DNA of 39,349 nucleotides. Source: Longimicrobiales bacterium. Lineage in GTDB: Bacteria > Gemmatimonadota > Gemmatimonadetes > Longimicrobiales > Gaopeijiaceae. Position 1 is the first letter of the stretch; each line of letters starts with the position of its first letter. Shown here one piece after another: positions 27,207 to 36,952 of this stretch. Made by a program: the position numbers and the translations under genes. Under the pieces are notes generated by a model. It did not search any database, was not told the origin of the DNA, and worked only from the letters and a program-made list of their open reading frames with translations. The stretch lies in assembly GCA_028280525.1 (NCBI GenBank), contig JANQLR010000003.1, positions 1 through 39,349 of the forward strand, read 5' to 3'.

Positions 27207-27814
27207 CGTCCCCGCCCGCGCCGGAGAAACGGTACGCCCCGCTCCTCGCACGGATGCGAGACGAGTGGGCGACGAGTCCCTGGCCCATGGTCGTCGAGGG
27301 CGCCACCGGGGGAGGGGTCGGACCCGACGCCGTCCTCTGCGCCGGCGCCTCGCTCTGGTCGAGCGGGAGGGAGGCGGCCGCGAGGATCGCCGCTCGACCG
27401 CCCGTCGACGGGCCCCACCCCCTCCCCGCCCGCCCGGGAATCCGCTGGGTCGCGGAGTTGGTCGGTGCCCTCCGGGCGGCCCGGTCCGTCCAGGTGGGCG
27501 CCTCCGAGCCCTCCTCGTCGCCGGCGTCTCATGCCTCCGAGTCTGGGCCCACCGCGCCCCGTGTGACCGAGCCCTCCCCGCCGACCGAGCCCATCGCGAC
27601 CGCGACCCCGCGCCTCCCCCGCATCATCACATCCGACGGCACCCTGTCCGACGCAGAGCTCCTTCACCTCCAGGACGCCGTCCCGGCGCGACCCGGCACG
27701 ATCCATCGACTCCGGCTCGACGACTGGCCGTCGAGGCGAGCGGTCCAGGAGCTGATCGAAGCCCTCCTGGCCGGGTGCGAGATCCACCTGCCCCACCCCG
27801 ACGGAAACAGCTGA
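27203..27814 (+). CDS. Protein of unknown function (203 aa) with possible degenerate ANL (acyl-CoA ligase-like) N-terminal fold, PYP operon gene 4
   Basis: ATGA overlap with preceding gene; GPDAVLCAGASLWSSGREAAARIAAR...RPGIRWVAELVGALRAARSVQVG and LSDAELLHLQDAVPARPGTIHRL...AVQELIEALLAGCEIHLP resemble ANL enzyme segments; Pro/Ser-rich linker between. Confidence 0.6.
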   Translation: MTSPPAPEKRYAPLLARMRDEWATSPWPMVVEGATGGGVGPDAVLCAGASLWSSGREAAARIAARPPVDGPHPLPARPGIRWVAELVGALRAARSVQVGASEPSSSPASHASESGPTAPRVTEPSPPTEPIATATPRLPRIITSDGTLSDAELLHLQDAVPARPGTIHRLRLDDWPSRRAVQELIEALLAGCEIHLPHPDGNS

Positions 27815-27828
27815 CGGGCCGGCTCGGC

Positions 27829-29940
27829 TCAGCCGATCTTCCAGAAGGCGAGCCGCTCGGCGTGCCGGTGCAGGAGGATGCGGCGGACCGCGTCGTAGCG
27901 GGTCGCGCGCATCTCCGGGTCGTCGTCCACGATCGCCCGCGCCATTCGCTGCGACTCGATCAGGATCCCCTCGTCCCGGGTGAGGTCGGCGAAGCGGAGG
28001 TTCGGGTCGTGCCCGCTCTGCTGCGCGCCGAAGAGGTCGCCCTGGCCCCGGATGCGGAGGTCGGCGCGGGCGATCTCGAAGCCATCGGTGGTGTCGCGGA
28101 AGACGCGCAGCCGTTCCCCGGACACCTCTCCCGCGTCCGCGACGAGGATGCAGTAGCTCGCCTCCCCACCCCTGCCGACGCGCCCGCGCAGCTGGTGCAG
28201 CTGGCTGAGACCGAAGCGCTCGGCGTGCTCGATCACCATCACCGTGGCGTTCGGGACGTCGATCCCGACCTCGATCACGGTGGTCGCCACCAGGAGGTCC
28301 AGCTCCCCCTCGACGAAGCGGCGCATGACGGCGTCCTTCTCCTCGCCCGGCATCTGCCCATGCAGGAGGCCGAGGCTCCGGTCGGGGAAGACCTCCCCCG
28401 AGAGCCGCTCGAACTCCTCGGTCGCGGCGCGCAGGTCGACCTTGTCGGAGACGTCCACCAGCGGGTATACGACGTACCCCTGCCTCCCCGCCTCCAGCTC
28501 GCGGCGGACGAACCCGTAGACATCGTCGCGCCCCGCCGGCCCCCGCAGGAAGGTCTGGATCGGCTGCCGCCCGGGGGGGAGTTCGTCGAGGACGCTCAGG
28601 TCGAGGTCCCCGTAGAGCGTCATCGCGAGGGAGCGCGGGATCGGGGTGGCGGACATCAGAAGGAGATCCGGGGAGGGCTCCCGCTCGGCGAGCGCCATCC
28701 GCTGCTTCACCCCGAAGCGGTGCTGCTCGTCCACGACGGCGAGCCCGAGGCGCGCGAAGTCGACGCCCTCCTGGATCAGCGCGTGCGTGCCGACCACGAG
28801 GTGCGCCGCGCCCGAGGCGATCTCCGACCCGACCTCGCGGCGCGCCGCCGTCTTCAGGCGACCGGTCAGGAGGGCGACCCGCACGCCAAGCGGCTCGACC
28901 AGCTGACGCAGCTTGCGGGCGTGCTGCTCGGCGAGGATCTCGGTGGGCGCCATCATCGCCGCCTGCCACCCCGCCTCCACGGCGACGAGCATCGCGAAGA
29001 GGGCGACGAGCGTCTTCCCGGCCCCGACGTCGCCCTGGAGCATGCGGTTCATGCGGCGCTCGGAGGTCATGTCGGCGCTGATCTCGCGAAGCGCGGCGGC
29101 CTGCGCGCCGGTCAGCTCGAAGGGGAGGCGCTCCAGGAGCGGGCGGATGAGCGCGTTGGTGCGCTCGAAGCGGATCCCCGGGCGCTCCAGCGTGTCGCGG
29201 TGGCGGACCTTCGCCTGCAGGAGCTGCAGGAAGAAGAGCTCGTCGAAGGCGAGGCGCCGACGCCCCGATTCGATCTCGACCAGGGAGGTCGGGCGGTGGA
29301 GCGCCCGGAGCGCCTCCGGGAGCCCGAGGAGCCCGAGCCGCGTCCGCTCCGTCTGGGGGAGGTACTCCTCGTGCGCGACCGACTCGAGGAGCTCGTCGAG
29401 GTTCTTCTCGAAGACCCCGCGGAGGACCCACTGCGGCACCTCCTCCGACGCCGGGTACGAGACGAAGACGTGCCCGATCGGGTCCGCCGTCCGCGCGCCC
29501 GCCTCCGATCCGCTCCCCGCGTCGCCCTCCCGGTCGAGCATGACGAACTCGCGCGGCTGGATCTGCGGACCGTGAAAGAACTTCACCGGGCCGGTCACCA
29601 GGAGGGTGTCGCCCTGCCGAATCTTCTGGTCGAGCCAGGGCTGCCCGGGCCAGGAGACGTTGATCCGGCCGCTCTCGTCCTCCAGGATCGCCTGGAAGAT
29701 CCGGAGCCGCGCGCGGGTGGGGATCACCCCCTTCGTGCGTACCCGGCCGATCACCGTGGCGTCCATCCCGACCGCGAGCTCCCCGATCCGATCCACGGAG
29801 GAGGCGTCGTCGTAGCGGCGCGGGACGTGGTAGAGGACGTCGCGCGCGGTGTTCAGCCCCAGCCTCTGCAGCGACTCCCCCCGCCGCGGTCCGACCCCGC
29901 GCAGGAACTGCACCGGCTTGTCGAGGTGGGTGAAGTCCAT
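27829..29940 (-). CDS. recG: ATP-dependent DNA helicase RecG
   Basis: PVQFLRGVGPRRGESLQRLGL; FELTGAQAAALREI; MLQGDVGAGKT; MAPTEILAEQH; VDEQHRFGVKQR; SATPIPRSLAMTLYGDLDLSVLDELPPGR; HQLRGRVGRG. Confidence 0.97.
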   Translation of the reverse strand: MDFTHLDKPVQFLRGVGPRRGESLQRLGLNTARDVLYHVPRRYDDASSVDRIGELAVGMDATVIGRVRTKGVIPTRARLRIFQAILEDESGRINVSWPGQPWLDQKIRQGDTLLVTGPVKFFHGPQIQPREFVMLDREGDAGSGSEAGARTADPIGHVFVSYPASEEVPQWVLRGVFEKNLDELLESVAHEEYLPQTERTRLGLLGLPEALRALHRPTSLVEIESGRRRLAFDELFFLQLLQAKVRHRDTLERPGIRFERTNALIRPLLERLPFELTGAQAAALREISADMTSERRMNRMLQGDVGAGKTLVALFAMLVAVEAGWQAAMMAPTEILAEQHARKLRQLVEPLGVRVALLTGRLKTAARREVGSEIASGAAHLVVGTHALIQEGVDFARLGLAVVDEQHRFGVKQRMALAEREPSPDLLLMSATPIPRSLAMTLYGDLDLSVLDELPPGRQPIQTFLRGPAGRDDVYGFVRRELEAGRQGYVVYPLVDVSDKVDLRAATEEFERLSGEVFPDRSLGLLHGQMPGEEKDAVMRRFVEGELDLLVATTVIEVGIDVPNATVMVIEHAERFGLSQLHQLRGRVGRGGEASYCILVADAGEVSGERLRVFRDTTDGFEIARADLRIRGQGDLFGAQQSGHDPNLRFADLTRDEGILIESQRMARAIVDDDPEMRATRYDAVRRILLHRHAERLAFWKIG

Positions 29941-29984
29941 CCGTGGGGCCCAGTCCGGGGGTTTCGAGAGTTCGGGGCCCCCCG

Positions 29985-30917
29985 CTAGTCGGTCGCCCCC
30001 GAGAAGACGCCCTCGAGGAAGTCCTCGACGTCGAAGGAGGCGAGGTCGTCGAGCCCCTCCCCGAGCCCGACCAGCTTCACCGGGAGACCGTACTCCTCCC
30101 GCAGGGCCACCACAATGCCTCCACGGGCCGTCGAGTCCATCTTCGTGAGCACGATCCCGGTGAGCCCGATCGCCTGGTGGAAGGCGGCGGCCTGGCGGAG
30201 GGCGTTCTGACCGACGGTGGCGTCCAGAACCAGGAGCGACTCGTGCGGTGCCCCGTCGAGCTTCCGGCGGATCACCCGGTCGATCTTCTGCAGCTCCTCC
30301 ATGAGCCCCCGATTCGTGTGCAGCCGCCCCGAGGTGTCGACGAGGAGGACGTCGACGCCGCGCGCGATCGCCGCCTCCATCGCGTCGAAGGCGACTGCGG
30401 CGGGGTCCCCGCCCTGTTGTCCCCGGATGAAGTCGACGCCGATCCGGTCGGCCCACATCGCGAGCTGCTCGACGGCGCCGGCGCGGTAGGTGTCGGCGGC
30501 GGCGACCATGACGCGCTGCCCCTCCTCCTTCAGCATGTGCGCGAGCTTGGCGATCGAGGTGGTCTTCCCGACGCCGTTCACGCCGGCGATGAGGTAGACG
30601 GTCGGCGGGGAGTCGGCGGCGCGCAGCTCCGGGTCCTCCCCCTCGCCGAGGATCCGGCGGACCTCCGACTCGAGCGCCGCGCGGATCTGGTCGCCCTCGC
30701 GCGCCTTGCCGCGCCGGACCTGCGTCTCGACGTGGTCGACGAGGCGCATCGCGGCCTGCACCCCGAAGTCGCTCGCGATGAGCTTCTCCTCGAGCGTTTC
30801 GAGCGACTCGTGATCGATCTTCCCGGCGAGGACGCGAACGTCGGTGAGCGCCAGGTCGACGGCGCGACGCCAGATCGACTTCTTCGCTTCGTGCTTGCGG
30901 CGGAAGAGACGGGCCAT
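29985..30917 (-). CDS. ftsY: Signal recognition particle receptor FtsY
   Basis: GVNGVGKTTSIAKLA, DTYRAGAVEQL, DTSGRLHTN, TKMDSTARGGIVVAL, GLGEGLDDL motifs; C-term F..FLEGVF. Confidence 0.97.
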   Translation of the reverse strand: MARLFRRKHEAKKSIWRRAVDLALTDVRVLAGKIDHESLETLEEKLIASDFGVQAAMRLVDHVETQVRRGKAREGDQIRAALESEVRRILGEGEDPELRAADSPPTVYLIAGVNGVGKTTSIAKLAHMLKEEGQRVMVAAADTYRAGAVEQLAMWADRIGVDFIRGQQGGDPAAVAFDAMEAAIARGVDVLLVDTSGRLHTNRGLMEELQKIDRVIRRKLDGAPHESLLVLDATVGQNALRQAAAFHQAIGLTGIVLTKMDSTARGGIVVALREEYGLPVKLVGLGEGLDDLASFDVEDFLEGVFSGATD

Positions 30918-31000
30918 GCGGGGATCGTGCGGCGGTGAGGGGTGAAGTGAGGGCGGGAGCGGGGACGCTCACCCGCGATGGAAGATCGGGATCGCCGGGC

Positions 31001-32866
31001 TCACCTCAACCCGGCGCGCCGACGCAGGACCCACTCGGAGGCCAGGAGCAGGAGGACGAGGAGCCACGGGACGGGACCGTCCCGGAGGGAGCGAGGGGCA
31101 GCCACGCGGACATCCTCGCTCGACGATGCCCCGGCGAGTTCCGGGATGCGCGGGTGAAGCAGATCGTCCGTCCACACCTCGCGGACGACGACGCCGTCGC
31201 GCTCCCGTCCGTCCTCCTCTCCCCCGTCCACCGTCGCCCGCCACCTCCATCGACCGGCGTCGAGGGGCATTCCCGTCCCGCGCCCGGTCTCGTCCACCTC
31301 GACGGTGTCGACGCGGACCGTCGACCCCTCCGCGGCCCACTCGACGACGAGCCGCTGGCCCGCGGCGGGGGACGCGACCCACTCGACCGGCGAACCCGGG
31401 GCGTCGACCGCGTGCGCCGGGGCGATCCCGCCCCCCTCCTCCGGACCCTCCCCGGCGAGCGTCCACCCGACCACCGCCGACCAGAGACGACGGTACAGCT
31501 CCGACGGCTCGCCCGGGCGGAGGGCCCACCGCCAGAACCCGGTCGCGCGCACCTCGGCGGAGCGGCCCACCTCCCCGTCGACCAGCTCGATCGCGGGCAC
31601 GGAGACGCCGTCGCGACCGCGCTCGATGCGAAGCGGAACGTGCCGAAGGTCGGAGGAGGGCGCCGCCTCCGCGCTCCCCGGCCGAACCGCCCGCAGGGGG
31701 GGCAGTCCGAGGAGGCCCAGCGACGACAGCTCGCCGGTGAGCGGGGAGAGCGGCAGCTCCGAGTCCAGGACCCACTCCCCGTCCTCGATGGCGGTCGGGA
31801 GCGGGAAGCGGATCGTCCGCTCGCTGCGCTCCGCCGCGCCGGCCAGCGCCGAGTCGGCGGCGTTCGGCGCTCCGATTCGCACGACGAGCGCCGCATCCTC
31901 GACCGCGCGCTGCACCGCCTCGGAGGTCACTCGCTCCGGGCGCTCCCCGCCGCGCAGCCACCTGTCCTCCTCGGACCCGCCGCCGGTGTGCAGGAAGCCC
32001 CGCACCGGGAGGCCGGCGACCTCCGCGAGGGTCGAGGTCAGGAAGCGGCTCTCCCACCCGGGCGTCCAGGCGAGGACCACGATCGCGCCGCGGTCCGGGT
32101 CGACGTCGCGGACGGCGGAGCGGAGGTCGTCGTCGGGGAAGCGGTCGCCCTCCATCCCCACGCGGGCGGAGACGACCTGCCCTCCCTCCCCTTCCGGAGC
32201 CGGAAGGTCCACCTGGACCTCGCGCGCGCCCCGTCCCGCCTCGACCCGCAGGACCGAGTCGACGACGACCTCGCCATCGATCTCCACCTCGAGGCCGACG
32301 GAGGTGGCGGCGCTCCCCTCCCACGCGACCGTCACGACGGCCGCGCTGGGGGCACCGACGCGCTCCGGCCCCGGGAGCCTGAGCTCGCGGACCCCGGCGT
32401 TGACCGTGGATCCTCCGAGGTCGCGGAGCTCGACGGGAACGGGTGCGTCGTCGAGCAGCGCCCGCACCCCCACCGACTCGGGGAGCCGGGTATCGGTGAG
32501 GATCGTCACCCGGGAGGCGCCCGCCTCCAGCTCCCCGGCGAGCGCGGCGTCGAGGGCGACGTCGGCAGCGACCAGACGCACTCCCGCGGGTGCTCCCTCC
32601 GTCGCCGCGAGCTCCTCCGCGGTCGCATCGCCGACGCTCGCTCGCATGCTCGGCGTCGCGTCCACGATCCAGACGTCGCGATCGGCGAGGCTGCCGGGAA
32701 GACTCGGGTCGAGGAGGAGGAGGACGACGAGGAGGAGGACGCCCCCGCGCAGCATCGAGAGCCCGGTCGTCGCAGCCACGCGCGGCTCCCGCCGACGGTA
32801 GAGCCAGACGCTCCAGCCGAAGAGGAGCCCCCCGGCCATGAGGCCGAGGCCGAGGGTGAGGGTCAC
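31001..32866 (-). CDS. Membrane protein with VWA/glutaminase-like periplasmic region (BatA-like architecture), function unknown
   Basis: N-term TM helices (GGVLLLVVLLLLDPSLPG), DVWIVDATPSMRASVG, C-terminal TM VPWLLVLLLLASEWVLRRR; GTG start is a guess. Confidence 0.6.
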   Translation of the reverse strand: MTLTLGLGLMAGGLLFGWSVWLYRRREPRVAATTGLSMLRGGVLLLVVLLLLDPSLPGSLADRDVWIVDATPSMRASVGDATAEELAATEGAPAGVRLVAADVALDAALAGELEAGASRVTILTDTRLPESVGVRALLDDAPVPVELRDLGGSTVNAGVRELRLPGPERVGAPSAAVVTVAWEGSAATSVGLEVEIDGEVVVDSVLRVEAGRGAREVQVDLPAPEGEGGQVVSARVGMEGDRFPDDDLRSAVRDVDPDRGAIVVLAWTPGWESRFLTSTLAEVAGLPVRGFLHTGGGSEEDRWLRGGERPERVTSEAVQRAVEDAALVVRIGAPNAADSALAGAAERSERTIRFPLPTAIEDGEWVLDSELPLSPLTGELSSLGLLGLPPLRAVRPGSAEAAPSSDLRHVPLRIERGRDGVSVPAIELVDGEVGRSAEVRATGFWRWALRPGEPSELYRRLWSAVVGWTLAGEGPEEGGGIAPAHAVDAPGSPVEWVASPAAGQRLVVEWAAEGSTVRVDTVEVDETGRGTGMPLDAGRWRWRATVDGGEEDGRERDGVVVREVWTDDLLHPRIPELAGASSSEDVRVAAPRSLRDGPVPWLLVLLLLASEWVLRRRAGLR

Positions 32867-32870
32867 CCGG

Positions 32871-34175
32871 TCAGGGCCGCTGGGGTGACGGGCTCGCCCC
32901 GTCGTCGGTGGAGCGGGCCAGTCGCTCGAGCCCCGGACCCGGAAGGAGGTCGAGCATGGCGAGGCGGGGGCGCATCTGCTCCGACCACACCCCACGGCTC
33001 TCGCTCGGGACGGGCTCGCCCGCGGGAATGTCGACCGAGAGCGGGTCGACGTGGCGACCGTTCACGATCATCTCGTAGTGGAGGTGCGGCCCCGTCGCGA
33101 GTCCCGTCATCCCGACGTACCCGATGACCTCGCCCTGCGCCACCCGGGAGCCGACCGAGATCCCCCGTGCGAAGCGGCTCAGGTGTCCGTACCGGGTCAC
33201 CCACCCCCTCGCGTGCCGGATCTCGACCGCGTTCCCCAGTCCCCCGTTCGGGCCGCGCTTCGTCACCACCCCGTTCGCGGTCGCCATGATCGGCGTGCCG
33301 GTGTCGGCCGAGTAGTCGACCCCGCGATGCGCCCGAATCCGGTTCAGCACCGGGTGACGGCGGTTCGGGTTGAAGCGGGACGAAATCCGGCGGAACTCGA
33401 GCGGCTTCAGGAGGAAGGAGCGCCGGACGGAGTTCCCCTCCAGGTCGTAGTAGGACCCCTTCCCGTCGTCGTTGCCGTCGAACCAGATGGCGTGAAAGGA
33501 GGTGCCCACGTTCACGAACTCGGCGGCCAGGATGTGCCCGGAGCGCATCGACCCGTCGGGCCGGAAGTTCCGTTCGAAGGCGACGCGGTAGTAGTCGCCT
33601 CGCTGGACCTGACGCGAGAAGTCCAGCTGCCACTGGAAGACGCGGTCCAGGTGGTCGACCAGGAGGCTGCGGTCGTTCACCGGCATCGCCGCGAGGCGCT
33701 CGTTCTGGACGAGGGAGTACCAGAGCGAGTTGTCGATCTCTCCGGCGAAGTAGACGGTGTCGGTGAAGACGGGGGTCGGCACCAGCTCGGAAAGCCAGTT
33801 CGGACCGGAGCGCGTCAGCCGGACCGTCTCGTCCGGGTTGAGCGCGACGTCGATCCCCCTCAGCTCCTCCTCGTCGCCGAGCCAGCGGAGGGTGACCTCG
33901 GTGTTCGCGCGGACCCGGCGGGGGCTCGCCTGCTCGCGGAAGGCCATGAGGACGGCCTGCTGCTGGGTGAAGCCGATCTCGGCCTCGAGGAGCCCGCCGA
34001 GCGTCTCGCCGGCGCGAATCGCGCGGATCTCGAGGCGCTCCGCCGGGGTGGCGTAGACGACGTCGAGTTCGCCGACATCCGGGGCGTCGCCGCAGGCGGC
34101 CAGCACGAAGAGGCCGCACGCGATCCACGCCCGGCTCCCTCTCCCTCGCTGTCGTCGCTCGCCCTGCACGCTCAC
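32871..34175 (-). CDS. M23-family murein peptidase (LytM domain), probable lipoprotein
   Basis: AWIACGLFVLAACGD; NRIRAHRGVDYSADTGTPIMATANGVVT...GRGLGNAVEIRH-type block, YGHLSRFARGISVGSRVAQGEVIGYVGMTGLATGPHLHYEM. Confidence 0.93.
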   Translation of the reverse strand: MSVQGERRQRGRGSRAWIACGLFVLAACGDAPDVGELDVVYATPAERLEIRAIRAGETLGGLLEAEIGFTQQQAVLMAFREQASPRRVRANTEVTLRWLGDEEELRGIDVALNPDETVRLTRSGPNWLSELVPTPVFTDTVYFAGEIDNSLWYSLVQNERLAAMPVNDRSLLVDHLDRVFQWQLDFSRQVQRGDYYRVAFERNFRPDGSMRSGHILAAEFVNVGTSFHAIWFDGNDDGKGSYYDLEGNSVRRSFLLKPLEFRRISSRFNPNRRHPVLNRIRAHRGVDYSADTGTPIMATANGVVTKRGPNGGLGNAVEIRHARGWVTRYGHLSRFARGISVGSRVAQGEVIGYVGMTGLATGPHLHYEMIVNGRHVDPLSVDIPAGEPVPSESRGVWSEQMRPRLAMLDLLPGPGLERLARSTDDGASPSPQRP

Positions 34176-34299
34176 CTCCCCGCCTGAATCCCCCGACCCG
34201 AGTCCAACCCCGACCCGACCGGCGGAGATCCCCGGCCGAACCTGCCCATTCCTGAAAGATACGAGGGGACCGGGGTCCTCCCCCAGTCCCCTCGCGTCC

Positions 34300-35553
34300 T
34301 CAGTCCATCTGACGCCGGATGAAGGTCGGGATGTCCAGCTCCCCGATCGTCGTCGAGCTGACCGGCCGCGACGGCATCCGAGACAGCGGCGTCACGGGTG
34401 GCACGGGGATCGACCCCCCACCCCCCATCGCCACCTGCCGCTGCTCCTGCGGGTACTCCTCCACCCGCACCGGCGCCGGCTCGGCCCGCGGCGCCTCGGC
34501 CCGCGGCTGCGGAGCCGAACGAGCTGCCGGGCGTGCCGGAGCGGATCCGGCCGCCCGACGGAAGTCCGGCGTCAGCACGTCGCTCTGCGTCTCCGAGTCG
34601 AAGCCGGTCGCGATGACGGTGACCCGAACCTTCCCCTCCAGCGCCGGATCGTGCACGGCGCCGAAGATGATCTCGGCCTCGTCGCCAGCCTCCTCCTGGA
34701 TGATCGTCGAGATCTCGGTGACCTCGTCGATCGCCAGATCCATCCCCCCGGTGATGTTGATCAGGACGCCCTTCGCTCCGGCGATGGAGACGTTGTCGAG
34801 GAGCGGGCTGGAGATCGCCTCCTGCGCCGCCTCCTGCGCCCGGTTGTCGCCCTCGCCGAAGCCGGAGCCCATCAGCGCCGGTCCGCGCGACGACATGATC
34901 GTGCGGACGTCCGCGAAGTCGACGTTGACCTCGCCGGAGACCCGAATCAGGTCGGAGATCCCCTGCGTCGCGTGCAGGAGGACCTCGTCGGCCTTCTTCA
35001 GCGCATCCTTGAAGGTCGTCCCCTTCGGCACCACCGAGAGGAGGCGGTCGTTCGGCACGACGATGACGGTGTCGACGGCGCGCTTCAGCTCGGCGAGCCC
35101 CTGCTCCGCCTGCCGCTGACGCTTCTTCCCCTCGAAGGCGAAGGGCTTCGTGACGATCCCGATCGTGAGCGCCCCGAGTTCGCGGGCGATGTCGGCGACG
35201 ATCGGTGCGGCGCCGGTCCCGGTGCCTCCGCCCATCCCCGCGGTGATGAAGACCAGGTCGGCTCCGTCGAGTGCGGCGCGGACCTCCTCCTCGCTCTCGT
35301 GGACCGCCTGACGACCGATCTCCGGCCGCGCGCCGGCGCCGAGGCCGCGCGTCAGCTTCTTCCCGATCTGCATCGTCTTCTGGGCGCACGAGCCCTTGAG
35401 CGCCTGGGCGTCGGTGTTCATCGAGATGAACTCCACCCCCTCGAGCTCCTCGTCGATCATCCGGTTGACGGCGTTGCCTCCCGCGCCGCCCACGCCAATG
35501 ACCTTCATCTGGGCGTTCTGGGTCTCGGTCTCTTCGAACTCGAAAATCATCAT
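34300..35553 (-). CDS. ftsZ: Cell division protein FtsZ
   Basis: [35 protein letters not shown] tubulin signature; C-terminal peptide [13 protein letters not shown]. Confidence 0.98.
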   Translation of the reverse strand: MMIFEFEETETQNAQMKVIGVGGAGGNAVNRMIDEELEGVEFISMNTDAQALKGSCAQKTMQIGKKLTRGLGAGARPEIGRQAVHESEEEVRAALDGADLVFITAGMGGGTGTGAAPIVADIARELGALTIGIVTKPFAFEGKKRQRQAEQGLAELKRAVDTVIVVPNDRLLSVVPKGTTFKDALKKADEVLLHATQGISDLIRVSGEVNVDFADVRTIMSSRGPALMGSGFGEGDNRAQEAAQEAISSPLLDNVSIAGAKGVLINITGGMDLAIDEVTEISTIIQEEAGDEAEIIFGAVHDPALEGKVRVTVIATGFDSETQSDVLTPDFRRAAGSAPARPAARSAPQPRAEAPRAEPAPVRVEEYPQEQRQVAMGGGGSIPVPPVTPLSRMPSRPVSSTTIGELDIPTFIRRQMD

Positions 35554-35719
35554 CGTCTCATCTCCTCGGGTCGGATCCTGTGTCGGGTAGTCGGGTCGGT
35601 TCGGTGGGTGCCGGTCCCCCTCTCGGGTGGACCTCTCAGGCGGCGGACCGGTGGATCCGGACCCGCGGGTGGCCCTCGCTCGGGGAGCCCCTCGACGGCG
35701 AGGCGTGCGCGCATCGTCA

Positions 35720-36952
35720 TCAGAAGAACTCCTTGATCCAGGCCATGACCTTGGCGGCGACACCGGAGGTGAGGGTCGACGCCCCCTCCCCGGTCTCGGC
35801 GAAGCGTTCGGTGCCCCAGAGGGCGAGGCCGGTGGCGGCGGCGAAGCGGGGACGCGCCACCGCATCGGCGAGCCCCGAGAGCCCCTCGGCAGGCACCCCG
35901 AGCCGGACCGGTGCGGCGAAGACCTGCTGCGCCAACTCCACGAGGCCGGGCATCGCGGCCGAGCCCCCGGTAAGGACGACGCCGGCGCCGAGCTTGTCGG
36001 TCAGCCCCTGCTCCTCCAGCTCCTTCTGCACGAGGCCGAAGAGCTCGTCGAGGCGCTGCTCGCAGATGTGCGCGATCAGCTCGCGGGCGACGTGACGCGT
36101 CTGACCCGGCGCGGGCCCCGGCACCTCGACGGTCTCCTGCGGGTCGACGAACTGCGCGGAGGCGGCGCCGTGCTGCTCCTTCGCCTTGTGCGCCTCGTGG
36201 AAGGGAATCGACAGCCCCTTCACCAGGTCCTGCGTCACCGTCTGCCCCCCGACGGGAAGGATGGCGATGTGGCGGAGCTTCCCCTCGTAGTAGATCGCCA
36301 GGTCGGTCGTCGTCCCGCCGACCTCGACCATCGCCGCGCCGACCTCCTTCTCGTCCTCGGTCAGGACGCCGCGGGCGGTGCCGAGCGCCTCCAGGACGAC
36401 CTCCTGGACGCCGTACCCGGCGCGGGTGACCGCCTTGCGAATGTTGCCCGCCGCGGTCGCCGAGCAGGTGACCAGGTACACCTCGGCCTCGAGCCGCGTC
36501 CCGCTCATCCCGACCGGATCCTTGATGCCGCGCTGGTGGTCGACGATGTACTCGACCGGGATCGCGTGGAGCATCTCCTGGTCGGGGGGGAGGGCGACGG
36601 CGCGCGCGACCTCGTGCACGCGGTTGACGTCGCCGGGGGTGATCTCGTCGTCCTGCACGGCCACGACGCCCATCGAGGACCAGGCCCGGACGTGCTCGCC
36701 CGAGAGCCCGGCGAAGACCCGGTCGACCTCGACCCCGGCCATCAGCTCGGCCTCCTGGATCGCCGCGCGGATCGACTCCGTGGTCTCCTCCAGATTCGTC
36801 ACCCGCTCGCCGCGCACCCCGGTCGTGCGGGCCTGACCGACGCCCAGGATCTTCAGCCCGGGGTTTCGGCGGGGCTCTCCGGTGAGTTCCCCGATCACGG
36901 CGACCGTCTTGGTCGTTCCGATGTCGAGGCCGGCGATCAGGTTCGGGCGCAT
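35720..36952 (-). CDS. ftsA: Cell division protein FtsA
   Basis: [67 protein letters not shown]. Confidence 0.97.
   Translation of the reverse strand: MRPNLIAGLDIGTTKTVAVIGELTGEPRRNPGLKILGVGQARTTGVRGERVTNLEETTESIRAAIQEAELMAGVEVDRVFAGLSGEHVRAWSSMGVVAVQDDEITPGDVNRVHEVARAVALPPDQEMLHAIPVEYIVDHQRGIKDPVGMSGTRLEAEVYLVTCSATAAGNIRKAVTRAGYGVQEVVLEALGTARGVLTEDEKEVGAAMVEVGGTTTDLAIYYEGKLRHIAILPVGGQTVTQDLVKGLSIPFHEAHKAKEQHGAASAQFVDPQETVEVPGPAPGQTRHVARELIAHICEQRLDELFGLVQKELEEQGLTDKLGAGVVLTGGSAAMPGLVELAQQVFAAPVRLGVPAEGLSGLADAVARPRFAAATGLALWGTERFAETGEGASTLTSGVAAKVMAWIKEFF

Noticed and set aside
27265-29988. 907-aa plus-strand ORF over recG
   Set aside because: Shadow of recG; no domain motifs and overlaps PYP-operon gene 4 in another frame.
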